A stretch of 20,648 bases of DNA from Candidatus Zixiibacteriota bacterium. GTDB taxonomy: Bacteria > SM23-81 > DAOVCL01. Each line of letters opens with the position of its first letter. The first letter of the stretch is position 1. This document shows, piece after piece, positions 8,795 to 16,378 of the stretch. Both the position numbers and the translations under genes were made by a program. The notes beneath the pieces were generated by a model that was not told the DNA's origin, did no database searches, and was given only the letters and a program-made list of their open reading frames with translations. The stretch lies in NCBI GenBank assembly GCA_030670005.1, contig DAOVCL010000011.1:1-20648 (forward strand), read 5' to 3'.

Positions 8795-9343
8795 GAGGCG
8801 TTATTGAGCTTGATGATGCGTTTCTTGGAGGTCAAGAGGAGGGCCGGATGGGGCGAGGTGTTGAGGAGAAGACTCCAATATTAGTGGCAGTAGAAGAGAG
8901 GAAGAGCAAGGATGGGAAGGGGAAGGGGAAACAGAAGGTGAGGCCTGGGTATGCGGCAATAAGGGTGGTATCGCAGGTTTCAGCACAGGCGGTGAAGGAG
9001 TTTGCTTAGGCAAAGATCTCTCAGGGGGCACAGGTGAAGACAGATGGGTTCCCCTCCTATGGGGTATTAGCCAAAGAGGGTTACCAGCATGAGGTAAGCA
9101 TCACTGGTGGGGTAAAGAGGCTTGTGAACTCTTTCCCTGGGTTCATGTGGTGATGGCAAATCTGAAGCGTTTCATATTAGGCACACATCATTGGGTAAGC
9201 CGTAAGCACTGGGTAGGTATGTGGGGGAGTTTTGCTATCGCTTAAACCGTCGGTATCACGAGGCAGACCTTTTTGAGCATCTCATCCGTGTTTGTCTGGC
9301 CATTGGGCCATTCACACTGGCTATTGTGGAGAAGATGAGCTAA

Positions 9344-9353
9344 CTTTATATTC
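9344..9353 (-). repeat. Candidate right terminal inverted repeat of the IS1595 remnant
   Basis: CTTTATATTC follows the transposase stop codon directly and is the inverse complement of 8022-8031. An 11-bp match with a few further outward matches supports a terminal repeat, but the true end was not fixed. Confidence 0.4.
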
Positions 9354-9502
9354 AAATTCCGTAAGATCCAGGGTGAGGGAGTAATAACCTCGATAATGAC
9401 AGGCATCTGGGTAAGAATAAAGCGGTACTCCCTGGCTCTTTAAAGGATTTCAGGGGCTGAGCAGCTACAGACCACTCTTTCTATGGAATTCTAAGAAAGC
9501 TG

Positions 9503-10270
9503 TTACCTTAAGGACTTCTGACTAAAGCCCAGCATAAGGGTTAGTTCGTCCTTGCCTATCCCTCCTACCTCAAATGAGAGCGAATAATTCTGGGGTAGTT
9601 GAAAGTCAAATCCAATAACAGGTCGTAGGGACTGCTGGTCGTCGGAGAAATCCTGGCTATCTTTGGCCAGTGCTTCGTTGGAAGAGAGCAGATATGAAGT
9701 CCAACTATGCTTTCCATCAAGCCAGATCTTCTCCAGGCCGAGATATAGGTTAACCCTCTTTATCTGAGAAGCAAAAGCCAGGGCGGACTGATATTCCCTC
9801 CATTCGTACTTGTTGTTGATACGAAAATGGTTGTCCTGGACAGAGCCCTCAGAGGTAAAGGCCACTGCCTGGCCGATAAGGAAGAACCCGGATTTGCCCA
9901 TTTTCATAGGTCTAAGTTTTATTCCCCCACCATAGGCGAAATGGGTATCTCCGTTGAAATCGTCAAAGCCGGGAGATTTGGTGGGAACTTTCAAATTTGC
10001 AGCCCCCAGTTTAAGGAAAAGATCTGCAAAATCGGATAGACCATAACTTCCCTTGATCAAGAAGCGGTGAGAAGCGATCTCAAACTTCTCGCCCGATGTC
10101 TCTCCACTCTCATCTACAATTCTCCCAATATAATTGTATTCGGCGGCTATCCTGTATGCTGTCTGCCCCTCTGTCCCTATCACATTTCCCAGGGATTGAG
10201 CTATACCTTCTCGAACAACGAAGACCGAAACAAGGAGACAGAAGGTTCCAATGACTATCCTCTTGGTCAT
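9503..10270 (-). CDS. Small outer-membrane beta-barrel protein
   Basis: 255 aa, ATG 10270-10268 behind GGGAGG with good spacing. Residues 1-24 are a signal peptide (MTKRIVIGTFCLLVSVFVV, cut near GIA/Q). The rest alternates polar and aromatic or hydrophobic residues in short strands separated by turns (YRIAAEYNYIGRI, HRFLIKGSYGLSDFADLFLKLG, HFAYGGGIKLRP, GFFLIGQAVAF, NLYLGLEKIW, YSLSFEVGG, ELTLMLGFSQK). That is the pattern of an 8- to 10-strand barrel. No sub-family was recognised and the last residue is not the usual Phe. It starts 12 bp after the end of the Ig-repeat lipoprotein gene, so the two are surely co-transcribed. They may form a surface pair in which the barrel anchors or exports the lipoprotein; that link is inference. 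It could equally be a general porin-like protein. Confidence 0.78.
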   Translation of the reverse strand: MTKRIVIGTFCLLVSVFVVREGIAQSLGNVIGTEGQTAYRIAAEYNYIGRIVDESGETSGEKFEIASHRFLIKGSYGLSDFADLFLKLGAANLKVPTKSPGFDDFNGDTHFAYGGGIKLRPMKMGKSGFFLIGQAVAFTSEGSVQDNHFRINNKYEWREYQSALAFASQIKRVNLYLGLEKIWLDGKHSWTSYLLSSNEALAKDSQDFSDDQQSLRPVIGFDFQLPQNYSLSFEVGGIGKDELTLMLGFSQKSLR

Positions 10271-10282
10271 ACCATTCCTCCC

Positions 10283-12379
10283 TTATTTAACCTCTACTGT
10301 CTTGCTTAAAATTATCCCACCATAGCCTGGATCGTTGTCCTGGGCTATGATGGAGACCTTCCCCGAATCAGAGGGGGCATAGAAGATAAAGCCAGAGGCC
10401 ACCCCATATTCATTTGTTGTCCCAGAGGAAGGAGAAACAGATCCTCCTCCTTGGGAGCTTACACTTAGTTGATGTCCTCCCAAGGGGTTGCCGTAGTAAT
10501 CCTTGATATTAACGGAGAAGGCGTTTTGAGAGCCTATATCCACCGTGGCGGGAATGTCAATGGAGGAATTGTCTGAGCTGGCCGAGGTAGTGCGGAAGTT
10601 GATGTTTACAGTGGCACTAGCCCCACCGAGTAACCCTGATCTTGCCGTTACAGCAGCAACAGCTCCTATGCCGTCATCAGGGGTAAAGAGTGAGTAGTCC
10701 TTATCCAGAACCACACTGGTTATCTCGGCCTCGGCTATGCTGGCGTTAACCCCATCCTCAGTAGTAGCAGTCCCCGTGATATTTCCATGCGTGGCCTCAA
10801 ACTTCACTGTTGTTCCTCCTACAACATAATTGCCGTTAACATCTAAGACCTCCACAAATATCTTGCCCTTGTCCTTCCCATTTGCCTCCAAACTGGTGGG
10901 ATACCCGATAAAGTTGATGGTAATCGGCGGCCCGGAGACGATAATCCCCACGCTGTCCTTGATAGTTCTGGTATAGGGATAGGTGGTTCTGGTAGAGCCC
11001 ACCACCCAGGCCAGGCCATCATTCCTGGGGTTAGAACTGAAGTAGGTTACCGCAGTCTTTCCACCTATAGTAACGCTGTTTTCCGTTTCCACCACACCCT
11101 CTTCTGTAGAGAAGTAGACAGCGGTGCCATCTGGGACCGGGTTGCCGAATCTGTCGCAGACTATGGCCAAGACTTCTGAAGGAACATTATCTCTATCCCA
11201 GCCCCTTATGTTCAGGGGATCTGCACTGATGGAGATCACATTTGGAGGTCCACTGCAGACCGTAACCTGAGTAGCTCTCGACTGGACGGAGGCAGAGAAA
11301 GCCTCGATTTGAACAGTTCCCGAGATGGTACCGCTGTGAAGGTGAACCTTCGCCTGGCCACCAGAATCCGTCAGCTTCATTATCGGACCATAGCCTGAAT
11401 CCTCCAGGCTCTCCCCTCCATTTGGTCCCCGAAGTATCTTAAAGGTTATCTCTAAGCCCTGGGGGACTGGGTTGTCAAACCTATCAAATCCAGTGGCAGT
11501 GATCTCGCAGATCTCATCCCCTCCAGTTCCCTTTACTTGGATAGAGGGACTGTCTACATCAAGCGTGATGCTGTTTATTTCCCTCAGAGGGTTGAGCCTC
11601 ACTGGGCACTCCTCGTAGGCCACTCCAGAGGTTGCCTTAATGTAAACAACTTCTGCCCTTCTTCCGGCAGTATAGGAAACAGTAACCTGGCCCGCTGTAG
11701 TGACTTCTGTTAGAGGTATGCTCCCAATGGCATCCCATTCTCCATTCCCATTGGTGTCGTAAACCAATGAGTCAATATTGGGGGTGAAATAACCATCCCC
11801 GTTGATATCCTCAAATTTCTCCCCGGCCACAAAGCAAACAATGGTTCCATCGGGGACAGGATTCCCGTTTATGTCGGTCACCGAGGCTATAACAGTGGCG
11901 GTAGTATCCCCATTGGCGGGCAGGGAAGTAGGGGTTATCTCCAGGGTCAGGTAGAATGGTTCACCTGGGCTTACCTCTTTTGTCCCCTTGACGAAGATGG
12001 ATAACTCATTACCGAGTGTATTGACCTCAGCCGTCACCGTGGCCAGATGATCGGTGGTATCTGCAGGAGCACTCAAGGTGGTTTTGGCCTCTCCTAAGCT
12101 GTCTGAGGTTACTGAACTGGGGTTTAAACTCCCATAGGTGGTGGAGAAATCAACGGTCTCTCCTTCTATGGGGTTGTTCTCCCCATCCACTACCTTTGCC
12201 GTGATGAGGAGGCTTCCACCGGCCTGTAATGTATCAGAGGAGGCATAAAGGGTATCCATGAAGGCGATACCAGTGGTCTCCTTGCCGGGATCAACGCTCC
12301 CCTTCTTCCCGCAGCCGACCCAGATCCCTGACATCAGGATCAAGGGAAATATGGCGAATATAAGCTTCCTACTTCTCAT
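10283..12379 (-). CDS. Lipoprotein with invasin/intimin-like (Big_1-type) Ig repeats
   Basis: 698 aa, ATG 12379-12377 behind AGGAGG with 6 nt spacing. It has a lipoprotein signal, MRSRKLIFAIFPLILMSGIW then VGC, with C23 the likely lipidated residue (Trp at -3 is unusual). About six Ig-like domains follow at roughly 38-133, 144-262, 270-375, 378-482, 485-597 and 601-697. Each carries the Big_1 pattern V-x-D-x-x-GNPV-x-(D/Q/G)G-x-x-(V/I)-x-F, for example DINGNPVPDGTIVCF, DRFGNPVPDGTAVYF and DYYGNPLGGHQLSV. Domain 2 contains an insert at about 190-216 with DINGDGYFT and DTNGNGEWD, which look like calcium-binding EF-type loops. Such proteins are stalk-like adhesins or carriers on the cell surface. 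It is the first gene of a two-gene operon with the beta-barrel gene, behind a near-consensus promoter. Confidence 0.83.
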   Translation of the reverse strand: MRSRKLIFAIFPLILMSGIWVGCGKKGSVDPGKETTGIAFMDTLYASSDTLQAGGSLLITAKVVDGENNPIEGETVDFSTTYGSLNPSSVTSDSLGEAKTTLSAPADTTDHLATVTAEVNTLGNELSIFVKGTKEVSPGEPFYLTLEITPTSLPANGDTTATVIASVTDINGNPVPDGTIVCFVAGEKFEDINGDGYFTPNIDSLVYDTNGNGEWDAIGSIPLTEVTTAGQVTVSYTAGRRAEVVYIKATSGVAYEECPVRLNPLREINSITLDVDSPSIQVKGTGGDEICEITATGFDRFDNPVPQGLEITFKILRGPNGGESLEDSGYGPIMKLTDSGGQAKVHLHSGTISGTVQIEAFSASVQSRATQVTVCSGPPNVISISADPLNIRGWDRDNVPSEVLAIVCDRFGNPVPDGTAVYFSTEEGVVETENSVTIGGKTAVTYFSSNPRNDGLAWVVGSTRTTYPYTRTIKDSVGIIVSGPPITINFIGYPTSLEANGKDKGKIFVEVLDVNGNYVVGGTTVKFEATHGNITGTATTEDGVNASIAEAEITSVVLDKDYSLFTPDDGIGAVAAVTARSGLLGGASATVNINFRTTSASSDNSSIDIPATVDIGSQNAFSVNIKDYYGNPLGGHQLSVSSQGGGSVSPSSGTTNEYGVASGFIFYAPSDSGKVSIIAQDNDPGYGGIILSKTVEVK

Positions 12380-12411
12380 TTCATTCCTCCTGGTTTACGA
12401 TTTTATCCCCA

Positions 12412-12440
12412 AAACTATCAGATTACAGAAGGTCTGTCAA
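12412..12440 (-). promoter_or_regulatory. Promoter of the lipoprotein/beta-barrel operon
   Basis: On the minus strand TTGACA (12440-12435) is followed after 17 bp by TAGTTT (12417-12412). A perfect -35 box with ideal spacing and a fair -10 box lies about 33 bp upstream of the lipoprotein ATG. Confidence 0.6.
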
Positions 12441-12808
12441 GAAAAAAATTGATATTTGTGACTGAGAAGCCTACAGGGTTAACTCCCTTTGTAAATTTCT
12501 TAAATACGATTCTTTCCTCTCGTCACGGATATAACCTATAAAAAGGCTCCATTGCTATTGCAGGTGAGAGATTACTCTCCTCATCTTAACCCTTTTATCG
12601 GCTATTTTTAGAAATTCCTTAACTGTTTTTTAGTTATTCTCTTTGATTCCTTTATCGGTTCCCCATTCACGTAATAGAGGCTCACTGTAATCATTCGGTT
12701 CTGAAAAATCAGTTACCTGATATAATCGGCAACTACGGAAATGGTTGGTTCAGTTAAGGAAACAGTAATTTAGCCAGGGAAGGAGCTATTTTCGAGAAAA
12801 TAATTTGC
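12441..12808. other. Divergent intergenic region
   Basis: Gene-free AT-rich sequence between the minus-strand lipoprotein operon and the plus-strand ATPase/helicase cassette. It contains a short hairpin GAGAG-atta-CTCTC near 12565 and an extended -10 sequence, TGATATAAT, at 12718-12726 with no good -35 box. A loosely repeated TTTATCGG motif occurs near 12594 and 12651. No coding frame looks real. Confidence 0.5.
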
Positions 12809-12836
12809 TTGATTTCGGGAAGGTAAAGGTTATAAT
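12809..12836 (+). promoter_or_regulatory. Promoter of the four-gene ATPase/helicase cassette
   Basis: TTGATT (12809-12814), 16 bp, then a perfect TATAAT (12831-12836). This predicts a transcript start near 12843 and a leader of about 88 nt before the first ATG. It points straight into the cassette with no other gene between. Confidence 0.6.
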
Positions 12837-12930
12837 TATAGCGAGGGAAGTTGCCAACCCACTTTGATGATGCTGGCTTTATAACCCCATTAGCAAGTAA
12901 AGGTTGACTGAAGGCCATAGAAGGTGGAAT

Positions 12931-13737
12931 ATGAAAGAGCTAAGGGATGAGCTTTTGAGGTTTCAGAGGAGGGCCAAGGAATTGGCTACGCTTCTGGCTG
13001 GATACGGGAGGATGGAGGGTGATCCTTCCTCCAATCCTTTTGTTATGGAGACGCTCCTCTTGAAAATGGAGAAACTAAAAGCTGGATTGGAGCTTGGCCC
13101 CCTTTGCTCTAAGCTTAATGGGTGGATGGATGATCAAAAGCTAAGGCTAAAGCGAGGGAAGGAAGAGTTTAAATCCGATTTCGGCCGTAGGTTGGAGGGG
13201 GAATTAGAAGCTAAGGGACTCAAGCTGTGCGGGCAATATCCCAACCTCTATGCTGGCCTCTACTCCCTGAAGGTTAACTTCCTTCAAGGGGAGATCGCTC
13301 TCTCCTGGGGGCCGGAGCCGGTGAAGAAGGTGAGGCTCAATCCCCAGGAGGTGGTAGACTCCATTCTCAGGTTTGAGGAGGGGTTAAAGGGAAGCCCATT
13401 TGACCCCAGCTCTTATCTCTCCCTGCTTAGAGAGGCCTATCGCAGGGCCTTAAAGGGGAGTGGGGGGGAGAGGGCGCCGATTGTCGCTGTTTTGGGGGAA
13501 CTTGCCTTTCTCAGACAGGGGGAGAAATTTAGGGTGAACCCTACCAAGTCGAATTACACAGGTTATGGGAGGGCTCAATTTGGATACGATCTCTACCAGC
13601 TAAAGAGGTTAAAAGGGGAAGAGTTGTCCCTCTGGGTGGCCACTTTTGAGGCAACGAAAAGGAAGGACAGGGTGATTTTTATCCCTGATGATGAGGAGAG
13701 GGGGACAAGATATGCCTATCTCTCCATAAGGGGGTAA
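12931..13737 (+). CDS. Coiled-coil protein of unknown family, first gene of the ATPase/helicase cassette
   Basis: 268 aa from ATG 12931, chosen because AAGGTGG ends 3 nt upstream. The frame also has a TTG at 12904 without a properly spaced ribosome site. Residues about 1-75 are charged and helical (MKELRDELLRFQRRAKELAT, LLLKMEKLKAG) and may form a coiled coil. A middle beta-rich part reads GQYPNLYAGLYSLKVNF and EIALSWGPEPVKKVRL, where VRLNPQEVVDSIL begins a helix. The last part (VNPTKSNYTGYGRAQFGYDL to YLSIRG) is a compact alpha/beta segment ending DEERGTRYAYLSIRG. No signal peptide, membrane span or catalytic motif was seen. It is followed after 4 bp by the first ATPase gene, so it is likely a structural or target-recognition subunit of the same complex. 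I do not recognise the family, and no function should be assumed from neighbours alone. Confidence 0.85.
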   Translation: MKELRDELLRFQRRAKELATLLAGYGRMEGDPSSNPFVMETLLLKMEKLKAGLELGPLCSKLNGWMDDQKLRLKRGKEEFKSDFGRRLEGELEAKGLKLCGQYPNLYAGLYSLKVNFLQGEIALSWGPEPVKKVRLNPQEVVDSILRFEEGLKGSPFDPSSYLSLLREAYRRALKGSGGERAPIVAVLGELAFLRQGEKFRVNPTKSNYTGYGRAQFGYDLYQLKRLKGEELSLWVATFEATKRKDRVIFIPDDEERGTRYAYLSIRG

Positions 13738-13741
13738 GTCA

Positions 13742-15019
13742 ATGAAACCGAGATTGGCCAAGGCCATAATCAACAGGTTGGGGGGAACGGGAACTCCCCC
13801 AGAGTTCGGGGTGGAATACTTTACCGTGGGACTTGACCCTTATCTGGGGATAATAGATGGTGAGTATTTGGAGAGCTTTATCAAGCTGGGAGGCTCGGCC
13901 TTCAAGCTGGTGATCGGCAATTACGGAGGGGGGAAGACCCATTTCCTCTATCGGATAAGGGATATAGCCTGGTCGCGAGGCTACGCGGTGAGCTATGTAG
14001 CCCTCTCCCCGGTGGAGTGCCCCTTCAACAAGTTAGAGCTTGTCTATAAGGCTACAATGGCTAACTTGATGTATCCAATGAAGGGTAAGGGGGAGATAAA
14101 GCCCTGGGAGAGGGGGATCGATGGTTTCCTTCGCAACTGGTATATGGAGAAGGTGGAGGAGTTCGGGGAGAAGGGGAAGGAGTTCCTCACCTCCTATGTT
14201 CGCTCCATAGCAGGAATAGAGTCCTCCAGCTTTGCCAATGCGGTCAAGGAATCCTTTCTCTCCCTGCAGAGTGGAGGTCAGGATTATGAGCGTATACTCC
14301 AGTGGTTGAAAGGGGAGGAGATCGACCGCCCCATCCGTAATGAGTATGGGATTACCGAGAGGGTGGACAAGACGACCGCCTTTCGCCACCTCAGATCCCT
14401 GGCCCAGTGGATCAAAGCCATTGGTTATGCGGGCCTTGTCCTTCTCTTCGATGAGGCGGAGAGGGGCCTGAGCATTGCCTCCTCCCGGGAGAGGAGAGCG
14501 GCTATGGACAACCTCAGGCAACTGATAGATGAGTGTGGAAACAGCAGGCTCCCTGGGGTGATGATCTTCTATGCCATACCCGATGAAAGGCAACTCTTAG
14601 AGGAGAGGTTGGAGGTCTATGAGGCCTTGCGTCAGAGGCTTTCCGGGCTTCTCACCGGGGTCAATCCCAGTGGGGTGAGGATAAACCTTGAGGAATTGGG
14701 GATGGAGCCGGCCCAGTTCCTGAAGGAGCTGGGGGAGAAGCTCTCCGGTATCTATCAGGCAGCCTATCCTCCCTTCAGCTTCCACCAGGATACCCTCAAG
14801 GAGACCATCTCTCACCTGGCTCAGGTGGCCTATGAGGAGAGGTATGCGGATGTGGGCCATCGTCGGGTCTTCGTGAAGGGAATAATTCAGGCCTTTCACC
14901 TCCTGAGGAACAATCCCGCCGAGACCATAGGAAGGGAAGTGGCCAGAAGGATTATCCGGGATCAATTGATGACCTTGGAGATGGAGCTACAGAAAGAGGC
15001 CGATCAGATGGAGTATTAG
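13742..15019 (+). CDS. BrxC/BrxD-like (DUF2791) P-loop ATPase, first paralogue
   Basis: 425 aa, ATG 13742, 4 bp after the previous stop. The AGGGGG at the end of the upstream gene can serve as ribosome site. It has Walker A GNYGGGKTHF (59-68, K65/T66), Walker B LVLLFDEAE (232-240, D237/E238), and a sensor-like FYAIPDERQ (276-284). The N-terminal motif PPEFGVEYFTVGLDPYLG precedes the P-loop, and the helix after it (LYRIRDIAWSRGYAVSYV) matches the BREX ATP-binding family (PF10923, DUF2791) as I know it. ATPases of this family, BrxC and BrxD, work in BREX phage exclusion and related DNA-processing operons. The stop codon TAG is directly followed by the ATG of the next ATPase, so the two products are probably made in equal amounts. 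There is no methyltransferase, PglZ or Lon-like gene beside it, so it is not a standard BREX locus. Confidence 0.85.
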   Translation: MKPRLAKAIINRLGGTGTPPEFGVEYFTVGLDPYLGIIDGEYLESFIKLGGSAFKLVIGNYGGGKTHFLYRIRDIAWSRGYAVSYVALSPVECPFNKLELVYKATMANLMYPMKGKGEIKPWERGIDGFLRNWYMEKVEEFGEKGKEFLTSYVRSIAGIESSSFANAVKESFLSLQSGGQDYERILQWLKGEEIDRPIRNEYGITERVDKTTAFRHLRSLAQWIKAIGYAGLVLLFDEAERGLSIASSRERRAAMDNLRQLIDECGNSRLPGVMIFYAIPDERQLLEERLEVYEALRQRLSGLLTGVNPSGVRINLEELGMEPAQFLKELGEKLSGIYQAAYPPFSFHQDTLKETISHLAQVAYEERYADVGHRRVFVKGIIQAFHLLRNNPAETIGREVARRIIRDQLMTLEMELQKEADQMEY

Positions 15020-16378
15020 ATGATTGGAGCCAGGGTCTATCATCAGGGCTTAGGGGAGGGGAGGGTAGTGGATACCAGATGGAGGGGGATGCATCTCTTG
15101 GTGGAGTTTGCCAATGGCCTCTCTCTCTGGATGAACCGAGAGACATTAAAGCTTCTTGCTCCGATTGAGAAGAAGCCCCACCCCCAACCTCCTCCCCAGC
15201 CCAGGCATATTCCCACCAAGGGGGGTAACTTCCAATCACGGAGGATGATCGAAGCCTTCAAGCTGGGTGTGGTCCCCTCTTTTGCCATTAACGACTTCAC
15301 CTTTGGCCGGAAAAACGAACTGGAGGAGGTAGAGCGAGCCTTTGAGAGCTCCTCCCGTAAGGGCGGTGAGGTTTTGGCCATAGAGGGAGAATATGGGTCC
15401 GGGAAGACCCACCTCTTGGACTATGTCCTCACCTGGGCACTTAAGGAGGGATATGCAGTGGGCCGAGCCGAGCTCGATCGCTTCGATGTCACTCCCTATC
15501 GGCCAAAGCACATCTACCGGGAGCTGATAAGAACCCTGAGGTTTATCAGGGGGAATAAGGAGATTGGCTTCCGGGAGATATTGAGGGAGGCCAAAGGGAT
15601 AGATCTCCCCTCCCCCCATTTCTACCTCTCCAAGGCCCTCTGGCTTCTCTCCCAGGATGAGGATCATCCTGCCCTCTGGGATTGGATAGAAGGGGAACAG
15701 GTGGGAAGGGATTACTTAAACTATCTTAAATGTTGGAAGCTGCCGGTCCTCTTGGACCATACCCCCGCGGTGGACATCTACTGTTACCTGCTCAGCGGAT
15801 TGGGCTATCTGATCAAAAGATTGGGAGGAAAGGGGTTGGTGCTCATCATTGATGAGGCCGAGACCCTATTCCACCTCTGGTGGACCCCCTATCAGAGAAT
15901 TGGCCTCTACCTCTTCAAGGGCCTGGTGGGCACCGCCCTCAACCTGCCCCAGCTTACCGAGATGGAGGGGAAGAATAGGGAGAGGGATCCTGGTCTAAAT
16001 GTGGGTTGGGTTGATGGAGAGGGATACATTCACTCTGGTATCCGCCCCCTTCCCTACTTATATCAGAGCCCCTCCCATATACTTCTGGTCCTGGCCTATA
16101 CCCCCTCTTCCTCTCCTTATTATGAGGGGATAGAGGAACTTGTCCATCAGGGAAGAATTATCTCCCTCTCCCCTCTCTCCGGTTCGGACTACTCCCTAAT
16201 GTTAGAGAGGTTGATCGAGCTCTATAGCCAGGCCTTCCCCTCATTCCAGGCAGAGGGAGGGGTGAGAACCCTTTTGACCAGGAATTTGAAGGAAAAGAGG
16301 GTGAGGATGTTCCTCAGGGAGGCGGTGGAGCTTATGGATCACTATCGCCATTACCGATATGGACCTCAAGAGGTCTGA
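15020..16378 (+). CDS. BrxC/BrxD-like P-loop ATPase with N-terminal SH3/Tudor-like domain, second paralogue
   Basis: 452 aa, ATG 15020 with zero spacing from the previous TAG. Residues 1-47 form a small beta-barrel-like domain (GARVYHQGLGEGRVVDTRW ... LLVEFANG). It resembles the CarD/UvrD-C-terminal Tudor type that contacts RNA polymerase or nucleic acid. A proline-rich linker (HPQPPPQPRH) and the ATPase domain from about 75 follow. Walker A is EGEYGSGKTHLL (K129/T130), Walker B is LVLIIDEAE (273-281), and AINDFTFGRKNELEEVERAF precedes the P-loop. It is clearly related to the neighbouring DUF2791-type ATPase but not a recent duplicate. The central insert between the two Walker motifs differs and carries WDWIEGEQVGRDYL, like the QWLKGEEIDRP of its partner. 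The two probably form a hetero-oligomeric AAA+-like motor. The 3' end overlaps the helicase gene by 20 nt. Confidence 0.83.
   Translation: MIGARVYHQGLGEGRVVDTRWRGMHLLVEFANGLSLWMNRETLKLLAPIEKKPHPQPPPQPRHIPTKGGNFQSRRMIEAFKLGVVPSFAINDFTFGRKNELEEVERAFESSSRKGGEVLAIEGEYGSGKTHLLDYVLTWALKEGYAVGRAELDRFDVTPYRPKHIYRELIRTLRFIRGNKEIGFREILREAKGIDLPSPHFYLSKALWLLSQDEDHPALWDWIEGEQVGRDYLNYLKCWKLPVLLDHTPAVDIYCYLLSGLGYLIKRLGGKGLVLIIDEAETLFHLWWTPYQRIGLYLFKGLVGTALNLPQLTEMEGKNRERDPGLNVGWVDGEGYIHSGIRPLPYLYQSPSHILLVLAYTPSSSPYYEGIEELVHQGRIISLSPLSGSDYSLMLERLIELYSQAFPSFQAEGGVRTLLTRNLKEKRVRMFLREAVELMDHYRHYRYGPQEV

Larger units (their letters stand above)
8097..9343 (+). pseudogene. IS1595-family (ISXO2-like) transposase pseudogene
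   Basis: The N-terminus reads MASLKRFEGTSIDDFRKRF from ATG 8097. A frame change at about 8180-8192 leads into RWPKGFVCPRCGC...WWCRGCGYQVS, the family zinc ribbon, and then a helical part ending MQRREAQYRL. At 8501 the frame is broken by a 289-bp insert. It resumes at 8795 as GGVIELDDAFLGG (first catalytic Asp). An amber TAG at 9007-9009 replaces what should be a Gln codon (KEFA*AKISQG). KTDGFPSYG (second Asp) follows, and further frame changes near 9135 and 9216 separate VVMANLKRFILGTHH (third, Asn, position) from the C-terminus FCYRLNRRYHEADLF...IVEKMS, with TAA at 9341-9343. Any promoter is weak: TTGACT 8039-8044 and TATATT 8060-8065 are only 15 bp apart. The gene is dead. Confidence 0.88.
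8013..9362 (+). mobile_element. Degenerate IS1595-family insertion sequence (approximate ends)
   Basis: A decayed transposase with an N-terminal zinc ribbon and an IS1595 (ISXO2-like) DDE core lies between inverted copies of TGAATATAAAG (about 8021-8031 and 9344-9354), taken as remnants of terminal inverted repeats. Without the 289-bp secondary insert and one 5-bp duplication, the element would be close to 1.05 kb, normal for simple IS1595 members. The outer ends are estimates and no target-site duplication was found. It is no longer able to make an intact transposase. Confidence 0.65.

Noticed and set aside
8801..9031. Minus-strand open frame rich in Pro and Ser
   Set aside because: Antisense shadow of the transposase segment GGVIELDDAF...; low-complexity composition follows from the GAG/AGG codons on the other strand.
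9475..9499. Stem CTTTCT/AGAAAG as terminator of the beta-barrel operon
   Set aside because: Only six pairs, several mismatches inside, no T-run on the minus strand.
12904..12930. TTG start for the first cassette gene
   Set aside because: AAGG directly touches this TTG, leaving no spacing, whereas ATG 12931 has AAGGTGG at a usable, short distance.
14033..15667. Several long minus-strand open frames opposite the ATPase genes
   Set aside because: The purine-rich coding strand lacks stop complements on the other side, so long antisense frames arise by chance; the plus-strand genes have clear Walker motifs.
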